Assembly (NCBI GenBank): GCA_023429365.1 | Contig: JAEYVW010000109.1 | Coordinates: forward strand, 1 to 25,591 | Reading direction: 5' to 3' | Source: Bacteroidota bacterium | Lineage (GTDB): Bacteria; Bacteroidota; Bacteroidia; Chitinophagales; Chitinophagaceae | DNA: 25,591 nt | Shown: piece by piece, positions 15,767 through 22,858 of the stretch | Layout: the number at the start of each line of letters is the position of its first letter | Numbering within the stretch: the stretch's first letter is position 1 | Made by a program: the position numbers and the translations under genes | The notes under the pieces: generated by a model | The model's database searches: none | What the model was told of the DNA's origin: nothing | Seen by the model: only the letters and a program-made list of their open reading frames with translations

Positions 15767-16039
15767 ATGCCAACAGTTAAATTCACCTATGCCTTACGCC
15801 GATTTTTTTCAGGTCTTGGAGACACTCCGGCAACAGGCAGGACTATAAAAGAAGTGTTGAAGGAGATGGATGCCAGCTATCCCGGTATCTCCAACTATAT
15901 TCTCGACGAACAGGGAAGACTTCGACGTCATGTCAACATCTTTATTGATGGTGCGATGATACATGACCGCGTATCGTTGACAGATCGTTTTGATGAGAAA
16001 AGCGAAATCTACATAATGCAGGCTTTGTCGGGTGGATGA
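15767..16039 (+). CDS. Ubiquitin-like MoaD/ThiS-family protein with C-terminal Gly-Gly
   Basis: From the ATG at 15767 the product is 90 residues with a beta-grasp pattern: MPTVKFTYALRRFF, a helix TIKEVLKEMDASYPGI, then RRHVNIFIDGAMI, DRFDEKSEIYIMQALSGG. The last two residues are Gly-Gly, as in MoaD, ThiS and the archaeal SAMP modifiers that are adenylated by an E1-like enzyme and carry sulfur or become conjugated. An upstream in-frame start (15719) would add 16 residues reaching towards the terminator and is unlikely. It is 21 bases upstream of the propeller gene on the same strand, so they are probably co-transcribed. It is distinct from the moaD in the Moco cluster 5 kb away. A sulfur-carrier role in another pathway or a regulatory role is possible; not MoaD by context. 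Confidence 0.82.
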   Translation: MPTVKFTYALRRFFSGLGDTPATGRTIKEVLKEMDASYPGISNYILDEQGRLRRHVNIFIDGAMIHDRVSLTDRFDEKSEIYIMQALSGG

Positions 16040-16060
16040 TCACCATTTCAAACTAATCAT

Positions 16061-17143
16061 ATGCTTTCTACATTATTACTTGGCACCCGCAAGGGTCTTA
16101 TCGCTTATCGCCACAATGGCCATGGCTGGCAGGTTGAAAATGTTTCGTTTGAAGGGGCTCCGGTCTCCATTGCCTATGCCGATCCCCGCTCAGGCACCTG
16201 GTGGGCAAGCCTGGATCATGGGCACTGGGGCGTTAAACTTCACCGTTCATTTGATCGCGGAAGAAGTTGGGAAGAGATAAATGCACCTGCATATCCTGAA
16301 GGCGAGGAATTGAGAGAAGGCGTACCGGCAGCCACGCGCTACATATGGGCTATGTCTCATGGCGGTAACAGTCATCAGTCACGTTTATGGGTGGGTACGG
16401 ACCCTGGCGGGCTGTTCATGAGTGAAGATGCAGGTAATAGTTACCGGCTTGTTGAGTCATTGTGGAATCATTCAACAAGAAAGACCGGCTGGTTTGGGGG
16501 TGGCCGGGATGAACCAGGCATTCATTCGATAGTCGTTGACCCCGCCAACGAAGACCGCGTACATATCGGCATCAGCTGCGCTGGCGTATTTGAGACAACA
16601 GATGCCGGTAATACCTGGGAAATCAGGAATAAAGGCATGCGTGCGGATTTCTTGCCTGATCCCAATGCAGAGACCGGGTACGATCCACATTTGTTCGTTG
16701 CCTCACCCTGTAACCATGAAATCATGTGGCAGCAAAATCATTGCGGTATTTTCAGATCGACTGATGGTGCAAAGACCTGGTATGATATCGGGCAAAAGGA
16801 TGGCCCGGCCCGTTTTGGATTCGCTATCGCCGTTGCCGATGATGATCCCGACCAGGCATGGGTTGCGCCCGCTACCAGCGATGAGTTAAGGATAGCCATC
16901 AATGGCGCGCTATGTATCTGTCGCACGGATGACGGCGGAAAGACATGGAAAGAACTGCGCAACGGTTTGCCGCAGCAAAATTGTTTCGACATCGTGTACC
17001 GGCACGCGCTTGCTGTATCGGGTGATGCGGTGGCTTTTGGCAGCACTACGGGCAACCTGTTTTTTTCGCCAGACCGTGGGGAAACCTGGCAGACTTTAAA
17101 TAACTACCTGCCCATGATCCATTCGGTGCAGTTCGTGACATAA
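16061..17143 (+). CDS. Asp-box (BNR) repeat beta-propeller protein, sialidase-like fold, intracellular
   Basis: The 360-residue protein starts MLSTLLLGTRKGLIAY with no signal peptide. It contains six Asp-box-like motifs (S/T-x-D-x-G-x-S/T-W): residues 63-70, 121-128, 179-186, 233-240, 289-296 and 336-343. These sit on the turns of propeller blades as in sialidases and in VPS10-like proteins. I do not see the sialidase Arg triad or a clear active-site set, so it should not be called a sialidase. Trp and His are frequent, for example WWASLDHGHWGVKLHRSFDRG at 47-66. Automatic annotation would likely read exo-alpha-sialidase or WD40/YVTN/BNR-like repeat protein. The gene is next to the Gly-Gly ubiquitin-like gene, which I infer is functionally linked. 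Start is the ATG at 16061. Confidence 0.82.
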   Translation: MLSTLLLGTRKGLIAYRHNGHGWQVENVSFEGAPVSIAYADPRSGTWWASLDHGHWGVKLHRSFDRGRSWEEINAPAYPEGEELREGVPAATRYIWAMSHGGNSHQSRLWVGTDPGGLFMSEDAGNSYRLVESLWNHSTRKTGWFGGGRDEPGIHSIVVDPANEDRVHIGISCAGVFETTDAGNTWEIRNKGMRADFLPDPNAETGYDPHLFVASPCNHEIMWQQNHCGIFRSTDGAKTWYDIGQKDGPARFGFAIAVADDDPDQAWVAPATSDELRIAINGALCICRTDDGGKTWKELRNGLPQQNCFDIVYRHALAVSGDAVAFGSTTGNLFFSPDRGETWQTLNNYLPMIHSVQFVT

Positions 17144-17224
17144 TATGACTATTACTCAATCCCTGCTAAAATTAAAACGTATCGCAATGCAGCGGCTATT
17201 CATTTTCGTTTGTCAGGCGTATTT

Positions 17225-17803
17225 ATGAGAAAATACTTCTTCATCATACTGCCTGCCATTTTCAGTCTTTACTCTTGCTTGCATCGCAATACGGTACCCG
17301 AGCCACCGTTGGTCAAAGTTTGGGGTTTTAAACCCGTCTATACCTTAGACTCTTCCGTACTTGAGATCAAAGCCAGTGCAGCCCGTCCTATCGATATTCC
17401 CGGAAAGATATATGCTAAGGGTAACCTGGTGTTTCAAAATGATGTGGGCAGGGGGATCCATGTATTTGATAATACAGATCCATCCGCCATGCATGCGATT
17501 GGATTTATCAATATACTGGGAAGCTCGGAGATCTCAATCAGGGGAAATTATCTTTATACCAATTCATTCACCGACCTTGTCGTGGTCGATATCAGTGACT
17601 GGCAGCAGGTGAAGGAAGTATCGCGTGTCAAACAGGCATTTATCCAGGGCCAGGAAGTATATCGCGCCAGCTATCATGAGTTTTTGCCTCCGCCGGAACA
17701 TGGTGTATGGTTTGAATGCCCGAACCTGTTTTTATCCTCTGCTCAAATACTGGCGGGATGGGTTCGCGATTCTATTTACAATAACAATTGCTTTTACCAA
17801 TAA
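17225..17803 (+). CDS. LVIVD-repeat lipoprotein, N-terminal-half type
   Basis: From the ATG at 17225 (MRKYFFIILPAIFSLYSCLHRN) the 192-residue product has a lipoprotein-type signal with Cys18 as the likely lipidated residue. It contains KPVYTLDSS, then ARPIDIPGKIYAKGNLVFQNDVGRGIHVFDNTDPS and YTNSFTDLVVVDISDW, which are LVIVD propeller repeats (blade ends of type LVVVDIS). The end (EFLPPPEHGVWFEC...AGWVRDSIYNNNCFYQ) matches what I recall as the middle of longer, about 420-residue Bacteroidota LVIVD lipoproteins. This one stops there, and a second LVIVD gene starts 8 bases later. An ATG 15 bases upstream (17210) would add a short polar extension before the signal and is less likely. It would sit at the envelope; function unknown. 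Confidence 0.78.
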   Translation: MRKYFFIILPAIFSLYSCLHRNTVPEPPLVKVWGFKPVYTLDSSVLEIKASAARPIDIPGKIYAKGNLVFQNDVGRGIHVFDNTDPSAMHAIGFINILGSSEISIRGNYLYTNSFTDLVVVDISDWQQVKEVSRVKQAFIQGQEVYRASYHEFLPPPEHGVWFECPNLFLSSAQILAGWVRDSIYNNNCFYQ

Positions 17804-17811
17804 AAAAAATT

Positions 17812-18561
17812 ATGCTTTCCTATAAACATTTCATCGCTGCGGGTACATTGATCGTTGTTGCTGGCCTGGCCTGTACCAAGGAGTCAAATGATGCTACGCA
17901 GTCAGACGATACGGGTACCGGCGGTTCTCTGGCGCGCTTCACCATCGCACATAATCATCTTTACCTTGCAGATTACAACTCGCTGAAGGTGTATGATCTG
18001 ACAGATCCGGCTACTCCTGTCCAAAAAAATGCTATAAACGTGGGCTTTGGAGTAGAGACCATCTATCCCTACGGGGACAAACTTTTTATCGGTTCAAGGG
18101 ATGGTATGTATATATACTCCATCACGGATCCCGGCAAGCCGGTGAAACTGGGTGAGGCCAGGCATGTCCGCAGTTGCGATCCTGTTGTGGCAAACGATAT
18201 GGTGGCTTATGTTACGCTCCGCGGTAATTCCGCATGTGGCCCTGCGCAGGATGGACTGTATGTCTACGATATAAAAAATATTACCAACCCTCTACAAAAA
18301 AGTCTTCTGCCCCTGTCGCAGGCTGGCGGATTAGGACTGCGTGACTCTGTCGTGTTCATTAGCCGCGGTAATGCTGGTCTTTCGGTCGTTAATATTAAAA
18401 ATCCCGAGTCACCGACACTGATGTATACCGTGAACGACGCCGAATACATGGACGTTATACCTTATAATGATGTTTTACTTTGTTATGTCAGCAATGGCCT
18501 ACTGGTGTACGACATCAGCGACCTGGACCAAATAAAAAAAATCGGCGGAGTGGAGTATTGA
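17812..18561 (+). CDS. LVIVD-repeat lipoprotein, C-terminal-half type
   Basis: The 249-residue product begins MLSYKHFIAAGTLIVVAGLACTKES, a clear lipoprotein signal with Cys22. After a Gly/Ser/Asp linker come repeated blades: LARFTIAHNHLYLADYNSLKVYDLTDPATPV, FGVETIYPYGDKLFIGSRDGMYIYSITDPGKPV, SCDPVVANDMVAYVTLR, and DGLYVYDIKNITNPLQ, then GLSVVNIKNPESP and NGLLVYDISDLDQI. These are LVIVD units that form a propeller. Its start is 8 bases after the stop of the previous LVIVD gene, so they form a two-gene operon. It has its own signal and lipobox, so both halves are exported independently. The gene converges on moaCB. Confidence 0.85.
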   Translation: MLSYKHFIAAGTLIVVAGLACTKESNDATQSDDTGTGGSLARFTIAHNHLYLADYNSLKVYDLTDPATPVQKNAINVGFGVETIYPYGDKLFIGSRDGMYIYSITDPGKPVKLGEARHVRSCDPVVANDMVAYVTLRGNSACGPAQDGLYVYDIKNITNPLQKSLLPLSQAGGLGLRDSVVFISRGNAGLSVVNIKNPESPTLMYTVNDAEYMDVIPYNDVLLCYVSNGLLVYDISDLDQIKKIGGVEY

Positions 18562-18609
18562 TACCCGGAAACCCGAAACCTGGAAGGTCAAATTCAGAAG
18601 AAAAAATTT

Positions 18610-19533
18610 TTACCCCATCTCCTCATCATGTCTCATTCCCCCGGCTACTTTGAAGATATGCAGTATATATGGAAACAATGCATCCATGGTTTCAGATACG
18701 GCCTTCGGCGAACCGGGTAGTGTGATCACGAGTGTATTGTTGACAAATCCGGCTACACCTCTCGATAGCATGGCATACGGTGTTCTTTGCTGGCCATAGC
18801 TCCTGGCCGCTTCCATAATCCCAGGTATCTCGCGGTCAATCAGGGGCCTCACTGCTTCGGGTGTTATATCTCTTGAGGAAAGACCCGTGCCTCCGGTGAG
18901 CAGGATCAGTTGAAAGCCTTCCTGAACCCTTTCCTTTATCCTGTTTTGAACCGACTCTTTCTCATCGGGCACAATTGAGAAATCATCAGCGCTTAGTTGA
19001 TACCGCTCCAGCTTTTCCCTGATGACTCTGCCGCTGCTGTCTTCTTTTTTGCCAGCAAATACTGAATCTGAACAAACTACGACTGCTGTTTTGATTTCAC
19101 CGGTTGACAACTCTCTGAATTCCGTTTTTCCACCTTTTTTACTATCGAGCCTGATAGTGGATATTTCAACGCCTTTGTCGATCGGTTTGAGCATGTCATA
19201 CATGGTAAGCGCCGTGATTGCCGCTCCGTGCATGGCTTCTACTTCGACCCCGGTCTTGTAGATCGTATGCACTTCCACGGTGATAATGATTTCCATCTCC
19301 TGCAGCGAATGCCGGATAGAAGCGTATTCTACCGGGAGAGGATGGCAGTCGGGAATCACGTCGCTTGTTTTTTTGATGGCCAGCAGGCCTGCCGCCCTTG
19401 AAAACTCGAAGACATCACCCTTGGGCACTCTGCCTTCCTTTATCATTTGGAGTGTTTCTGTCTTTGATACTTTTAGTATCGCCACGGCTACCGCCTGTCG
19501 AAGTGTGTTGATCTTATCGGTGATGTTGACCAT
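18610..19533 (-). CDS. moaCB: Bifunctional molybdenum-cofactor protein MoaC-MoaB/MogA fusion
   Basis: The 307-residue protein is a fusion. Residues 1-140 are MoaC, which with MoaA makes cyclic pyranopterin monophosphate: KGDVF at 38-42 (Lys38 aligns with the catalytic E. coli Lys51), CHPL at 63-66, KTGVEVEA at 93-100, MYDML at 111-115 and LDSKKGGK near 130-136 (second catalytic Lys region). Residues about 148-305 are MoaB/MogA, which adenylates molybdopterin before Mo insertion: CSDSVFAG at 154-161, [10 protein letters not shown] at 213-222, LPGSPKAV at 272-279. The MoaC part lacks the first 14 or so residues of the E. coli protein and starts at the MVD-like segment (MVNIT), as is normal for this fusion. 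It is the last gene of the minus-strand Moco cluster. Confidence 0.93.
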   Translation of the reverse strand: MVNITDKINTLRQAVAVAILKVSKTETLQMIKEGRVPKGDVFEFSRAAGLLAIKKTSDVIPDCHPLPVEYASIRHSLQEMEIIITVEVHTIYKTGVEVEAMHGAAITALTMYDMLKPIDKGVEISTIRLDSKKGGKTEFRELSTGEIKTAVVVCSDSVFAGKKEDSSGRVIREKLERYQLSADDFSIVPDEKESVQNRIKERVQEGFQLILLTGGTGLSSRDITPEAVRPLIDREIPGIMEAARSYGQQRTPYAMLSRGVAGFVNNTLVITLPGSPKAVSETMDALFPYILHIFKVAGGMRHDEEMG

Positions 19534-19560
19534 GATGATATTGCCTGTTTTTAAATCGTA

Positions 19561-20004
19561 TCAGTTATTTTCCTTCCATTGGAAAGATTGATCTTCGAAT
19601 ATTTCTTTTCCCCACACGGGTAGTTCGGCTTTGATCCTTTCCACCAGTTCCCCGCAGGCGGTTATTGCGGGCTTGCGGTGTGCCGATGAGGTAAAAACAA
19701 AAAGGGATATTTCTCCCGCCGCTACCCTGCCCAGGCTATGATAAACATGCATGCAGGTGAGTTCGAACCTGGCAAATATTTCTTCCCGAATCGAATGCAT
19801 TTTTTCCAGCGCCATTTCTTCATAGCTCGTGTACTCGATGGCGCTCACTATTTTTCCGTTGATATTGTCTGCCCGTACCTGTCCCAGGAAAATGCTGTGG
19901 CCACCGATTTCGGTACGCACCGTATGTTTTTGTATACGCTCTGCAATGAATGAAGGGGCTATGGGGCCCTGTACAAAAATATTCTTCGGATTTTTTTCTT
20001 TCAT
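19561..20004 (-). CDS. moaE: Molybdopterin synthase catalytic (large) subunit MoaE
   Basis: MoaE dimerises and, with thiocarboxylated MoaD, inserts the dithiolene sulfurs into cyclic pyranopterin monophosphate. The 147-residue sequence has the family pattern IFLGQVRADNINGKIVSAIEYTSYEEMA, HSLGRVAAGEISLFVFTSSAHR, and ERIKAELPVWGKEIFED. The first Lys in that last block aligns with E. coli Lys119. The residue aligned with the second catalytic Lys126 (FWK) is Gly in WGK, followed at once by Lys. Its start codon overlaps the moeB stop by 4 bases (ATGA), showing translational coupling with the upstream moeB. Start ATG at 20004. Confidence 0.93.
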   Translation of the reverse strand: MKEKNPKNIFVQGPIAPSFIAERIQKHTVRTEIGGHSIFLGQVRADNINGKIVSAIEYTSYEEMALEKMHSIREEIFARFELTCMHVYHSLGRVAAGEISLFVFTSSAHRKPAITACGELVERIKAELPVWGKEIFEDQSFQWKENN

Positions 20005-21125
20005 GGCGTTTTCGTCATTTGATGTTTTGTCCAGGCTTCGATCCCACCTGTCAGGCTGAATATTTTTTTTCCATCACCCCAGTAATTCATGAGGCGTGCA
20101 ACCGCCTGATTGCTTCTTTTACCCGACTGGCAGAACACCACGATGGTATCTCTTCCGGGTAAGGACTCAAGTCCCGACAGTAGTGAAAGCGGCCGCTTGC
20201 GATGTTGAAAAGCACTTATTTCCGGTTTCTCTCCCGGTTCTCTTACGTCTATGATATCAATATCGGTAGTACGGCGCAATTGCTCAAATGTATGGATGTC
20301 TATTTGCGGTACCGTTTCAGTTGCCGCACAGAGCCAGACATAGTCAGTATTGCTGAAGCATTCGGCATCCGCAGGGATCTTCGACCGGGTTCCTGCCTGT
20401 GCTGTGATCCTAAATTCATAAAACTGGTTTTGCAGTGCATTGTAAGTAAGCATACGGCTGATGAGCGGCGTACCAATACCCGTAATCCACTTGATAGTTT
20501 CGCTGGCCATTAAAGTACCGATGATACCCGGTAAAACGCCGATTACGCCGGCATCTGCGCAGTTCGGAACTTCATCTTCCTTCGGAGGGTCCGGAAAAAG
20601 ATCCCTGTAATTTGCCGCCTCCTTTCCAATGTTTGGATCAAAAACCGCAACCTGTCCTTCAAACTGAAGCACGGCGCCAAATACTAGCGGCTTACCAAGT
20701 AAAACACAGGCATCATTTACCAGGTAACGCGTGGCGAAATTGTCGGTCCCGTCAACAATGATATCAAACCTGTTCAAAATATCCAGGGCATTTCCGGAAG
20801 TAAGCCTTTCGTTGATCACTTCAAAGGAAACATCCGGATTCTGCCGATGCAAAACGGCAGTTGCCACAACCACTTTTGAAACACCTACATCATCAGGTCC
20901 GTACAATGGTTGGCGATGCAGGTTGTGTATCGACACAATATCATCGTCCACTATGCCAATCGTTCCGATGCCGGCTGCGGTAAGGTATTGAAGGATAGGG
21001 CAACCGAGTCCGCCGGCGCCAACAACGAGCACTTTTGCGTCCAACAGCTTTTGCTGACCTTCTTCACCAAGTTCTTTTAAAAGCACCTGGCGCTGGTATC
21101 GTTCATATGAAAATTTTTTATTCAT
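20001..21125 (-). CDS. moeB: MoeB/ThiF-type E1-like adenylyltransferase fused to a rhodanese domain
   Basis: The enzyme activates the C-terminal Gly of MoaD by adenylation, then a persulfide is passed on. The 374-residue protein (ATG at 21125) has an E1-like domain with GAGGLG at 36-41, DGTDNFATR at 125-133, Cys189 in PNCADAG, and a C-terminal rhodanese-like domain with the active-site loop CQSGKRS at 332-338. The architecture is that of MOCS3 and many bacterial MoeB-rhodanese proteins. The zinc site of E. coli MoeB (two CxxC pairs) is missing: the first pair is NYRD at 172-175 and the second pair is not seen. A GTG at 21134 could also start it. It is coupled to moaE (4-base overlap) and starts 1 base after the moaD stop. 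Confidence 0.92.
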   Translation of the reverse strand: MNKKFSYERYQRQVLLKELGEEGQQKLLDAKVLVVGAGGLGCPILQYLTAAGIGTIGIVDDDIVSIHNLHRQPLYGPDDVGVSKVVVATAVLHRQNPDVSFEVINERLTSGNALDILNRFDIIVDGTDNFATRYLVNDACVLLGKPLVFGAVLQFEGQVAVFDPNIGKEAANYRDLFPDPPKEDEVPNCADAGVIGVLPGIIGTLMASETIKWITGIGTPLISRMLTYNALQNQFYEFRITAQAGTRSKIPADAECFSNTDYVWLCAATETVPQIDIHTFEQLRRTTDIDIIDVREPGEKPEISAFQHRKRPLSLLSGLESLPGRDTIVVFCQSGKRSNQAVARLMNYWGDGKKIFSLTGGIEAWTKHQMTKTP

Positions 21126-21126
21126 T

Positions 21127-21360
21127 TTATCCACCGGAAAATGGGGGGAGCAGGGCGACCAAGCTACCTGGAGTTAGTTTAACATTATCGGTAACTGTCT
21201 GCTTATCTACAGCCATGACATACCTGACCCGCTGTAATGCCGGGTATCGCGCTTGCAAAACGCGATTTAGCTCATTGGTGTCATCGACAGGTTCCACAGA
21301 GATCGAACTGGTTTTTAGCAGGTCGGTCAGCTGGCCAAATAAAAGGATCTCGATCTTCAT
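21127..21360 (-). CDS. moaD: Molybdopterin synthase sulfur-carrier (small) subunit MoaD
   Basis: From the ATG at 21360 the product is 77 residues with a MoaD ubiquitin fold: MKIEILLFGQLTDLLKTSSI, the helix TNELNRVLQARYPAL, YVMAVDKQTV, and the end LVALLPPFSGG with the Gly-Gly that is adenylated and then thiocarboxylated. Two upstream GTG codons are less likely starts. It is the first gene of the tight moaD-moeB-moaE-moaCB run and is divergent from the PPOX-type gene (161-base gap). Confidence 0.92.
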   Translation of the reverse strand: MKIEILLFGQLTDLLKTSSISVEPVDDTNELNRVLQARYPALQRVRYVMAVDKQTVTDNVKLTPGSLVALLPPFSGG

Positions 21361-21473
21361 CACCACGAATTTACTTTAGTCTTTACTTATTTACGAATTA
21401 GGTTCCTGGTAAGGCTGGGGGATAGGTTTTATACACCTCACCTATGGGCGGCCGCACTCTTGTACGAGATCAA

Positions 21474-21481
21474 TATCTTTG
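21474..21481 (+). promoter_or_regulatory. Putative -7 promoter box for the PPOX-type gene
   Basis: TATCTTTG matches TAnnTTTG exactly, 40 bases before the ATG at 21522. A transcript from it would start after the in-frame ATG codons at 21444 and 21483, which supports the shorter protein. No -33 TTG at the usual distance. Confidence 0.4.
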
Positions 21482-21521
21482 CATGCTATCTGCCTTAAGC
21501 TTAACCTTAATTTTATCCGGA

Positions 21522-22073
21522 ATGGGAAAATTCAGTGATACTATCCTCGATCATCACCGCGGGTTTATTGAAGCCCAGCATATGTTCTTCGTCAGCACAG
21601 CGCCTTTAAGTGCTGAAGGGCATATCAACCTTTCTCCAAAAGGACTGGATACTTTCCGGGTGCTTTCACCCAACCGTGTCGCCTACCTGGATATTGTAGG
21701 AAGCGGTAATGAAACCTCGGCCCATCTCCTGGAGAATGGGAGAATTACCTTCATGTTTTGCGCGTTCGACGGGCCACCTAATATTTTACGCTTATATGGA
21801 CAGGGAAAAACAGTGTTGCCTGGAGAAGGTGAGTGGGATGAATTGTCCTCCCAGTTTACATTGCTGCCTGCTACCAGGCAGATTATCGTAGCGGATATAA
21901 CCCGCGTGCAGACTTCCTGCGGCTTTGGTGTGCCATACTATGAATACACGGGGGAAAGGGATCATGCTTACAAATGGGCCGAAAAGAAAGGAGCGCAGGG
22001 ATTGGAAGACTATAAAAAGGAGAAAAATCTATTGAGTATGGATGGACTTCCAACAGCCCTAGGAGAGAAGTAA
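21522..22073 (+). CDS. Pyridoxamine 5'-phosphate oxidase (PPOX)-class split-barrel flavoprotein
   Basis: From the ATG at 21522 the 183-residue protein reads MGKFSDTILDHHRGFIEAQHMFFVSTAPLSAEGHINLSPKG, then DTFRVLSPNRVAYLDIVGSGNET and ITFMFCAFDGPPNILRLYGQG. These are the FMN-binding split-barrel signatures of the PPOX-like family, in which members bind FMN, F420, or haem and act as oxidases or reductases. Substrate and true cofactor cannot be told from sequence; this subgroup is not the vitamin B6 enzyme PdxH by length and motifs. The C-terminal part is charged (KWAEKKGAQGLEDYKKEKN). In-frame starts at 21444 and 21483 would add an unconserved hydrophobic extension. The gene lies opposite in strand within the Moco cluster, with no sign that it takes part in that pathway. 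Confidence 0.85.
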   Translation: MGKFSDTILDHHRGFIEAQHMFFVSTAPLSAEGHINLSPKGLDTFRVLSPNRVAYLDIVGSGNETSAHLLENGRITFMFCAFDGPPNILRLYGQGKTVLPGEGEWDELSSQFTLLPATRQIIVADITRVQTSCGFGVPYYEYTGERDHAYKWAEKKGAQGLEDYKKEKNLLSMDGLPTALGEK

Positions 22074-22112
22074 GATAGAGAGGTAAAGAGGCTCCAGATA
22101 TCCTGTCCCCAT

Positions 22113-22850
22113 TTATGCCTTTGTGAATAGTAATTTATAAGCAGCCACTATCAATACGATTGCCAGCAAATATTTCAGGATCGGTTGCTTGAATTTCAGG
22201 GAGCCATAATAGGCGCCGCAGATTCCTCCAATAAAAGCCACCGCTACATAAGCATACATATCGGAACTGAACTGAACTCCTTTTGTAAATTGACCCGCAA
22301 GCCCGGATAGGGAATTGACGAAAATAAACAGCGCGCTGATGGCTGCGGTCTGTTTCAAGTCGGCCCATTTTAACAGCAGCAATACGGGAGAAAGAATGAT
22401 TCCGCCACCGATGCCGATAAGACCCGATAAAAACCCGATACCGGCTCCGACCAGTAACGAGACTGGCAAACTTGATTTTTTTATTTCATCAACCCGGATA
22501 TTCCGGAAAAGCAAAAAGCGGGCGATCGGTATCAACATCAAAGCCCCCAAAATCTTTTTATAAATAAACGCTTCTACGTTTATTAATCCTCCAATAAATG
22601 CCATGGGAACCGAAGCGATCGCGAAGGGGAGAAATAATTTGAAGTTAAAATGTCCACCACGGTAAAACTGAATGAAGGAAGTAAGGGATACAAAAATATT
22701 GAGTAATAAGGCCGTGGGCTTCATAACATCCGGCGCAACCGAGAAAATAGCCATCAGCGCCAGGTAACCACTCGCTCCACCGTGGCCGACCGAGGAATAT
22801 AAAAATGCCACAAGGAAAAGCAGAATATAGAAAAGGATAAAGATATCCAT
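22113..22850 (-). CDS. TauE/SafE (TSUP) family membrane transporter
   Basis: The 245-residue protein has about eight hydrophobic helices in two related halves. Typical TSUP features are YSSVGHGGASGYLALMAIF near 19-37, and LVGAGIGFLSGLIGIGGGIILSPVLLLL near 131-158, the conserved Gly-rich segment of each half. Family members export or import anions such as sulfite, sulfate, sulfoacetate or other organosulfur compounds. It begins 8 bases downstream of the moeA stop, so it is probably in one transcript with moeA. This suggests either anion transport related to Mo or sulfur needs or chance clustering; molybdate transport is not shown for this family to my knowledge. Start ATG at 22850. Confidence 0.88.
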   Translation of the reverse strand: MDIFILFYILLFLVAFLYSSVGHGGASGYLALMAIFSVAPDVMKPTALLLNIFVSLTSFIQFYRGGHFNFKLFLPFAIASVPMAFIGGLINVEAFIYKKILGALMLIPIARFLLFRNIRVDEIKKSSLPVSLLVGAGIGFLSGLIGIGGGIILSPVLLLLKWADLKQTAAISALFIFVNSLSGLAGQFTKGVQFSSDMYAYVAVAFIGGICGAYYGSLKFKQPILKYLLAIVLIVAAYKLLFTKA

Positions 22851-22858
22851 GCAGCAAA

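Noticed and set aside
16061..17143. Calling the Asp-box protein a sialidase
   Set aside because: There is no signal peptide and I cannot find the Arg triad or Tyr/Glu pair of sialidases; Asp-boxes only indicate the fold.
18562..18609. Degenerate tandem (CCGGAAA/CCCGAAA) between the LVIVD gene and moaCB as a repeat element or terminator
   Set aside because: Only two imperfect units are present and no stem can be formed; could be a dispersed repeat but the window does not show it.
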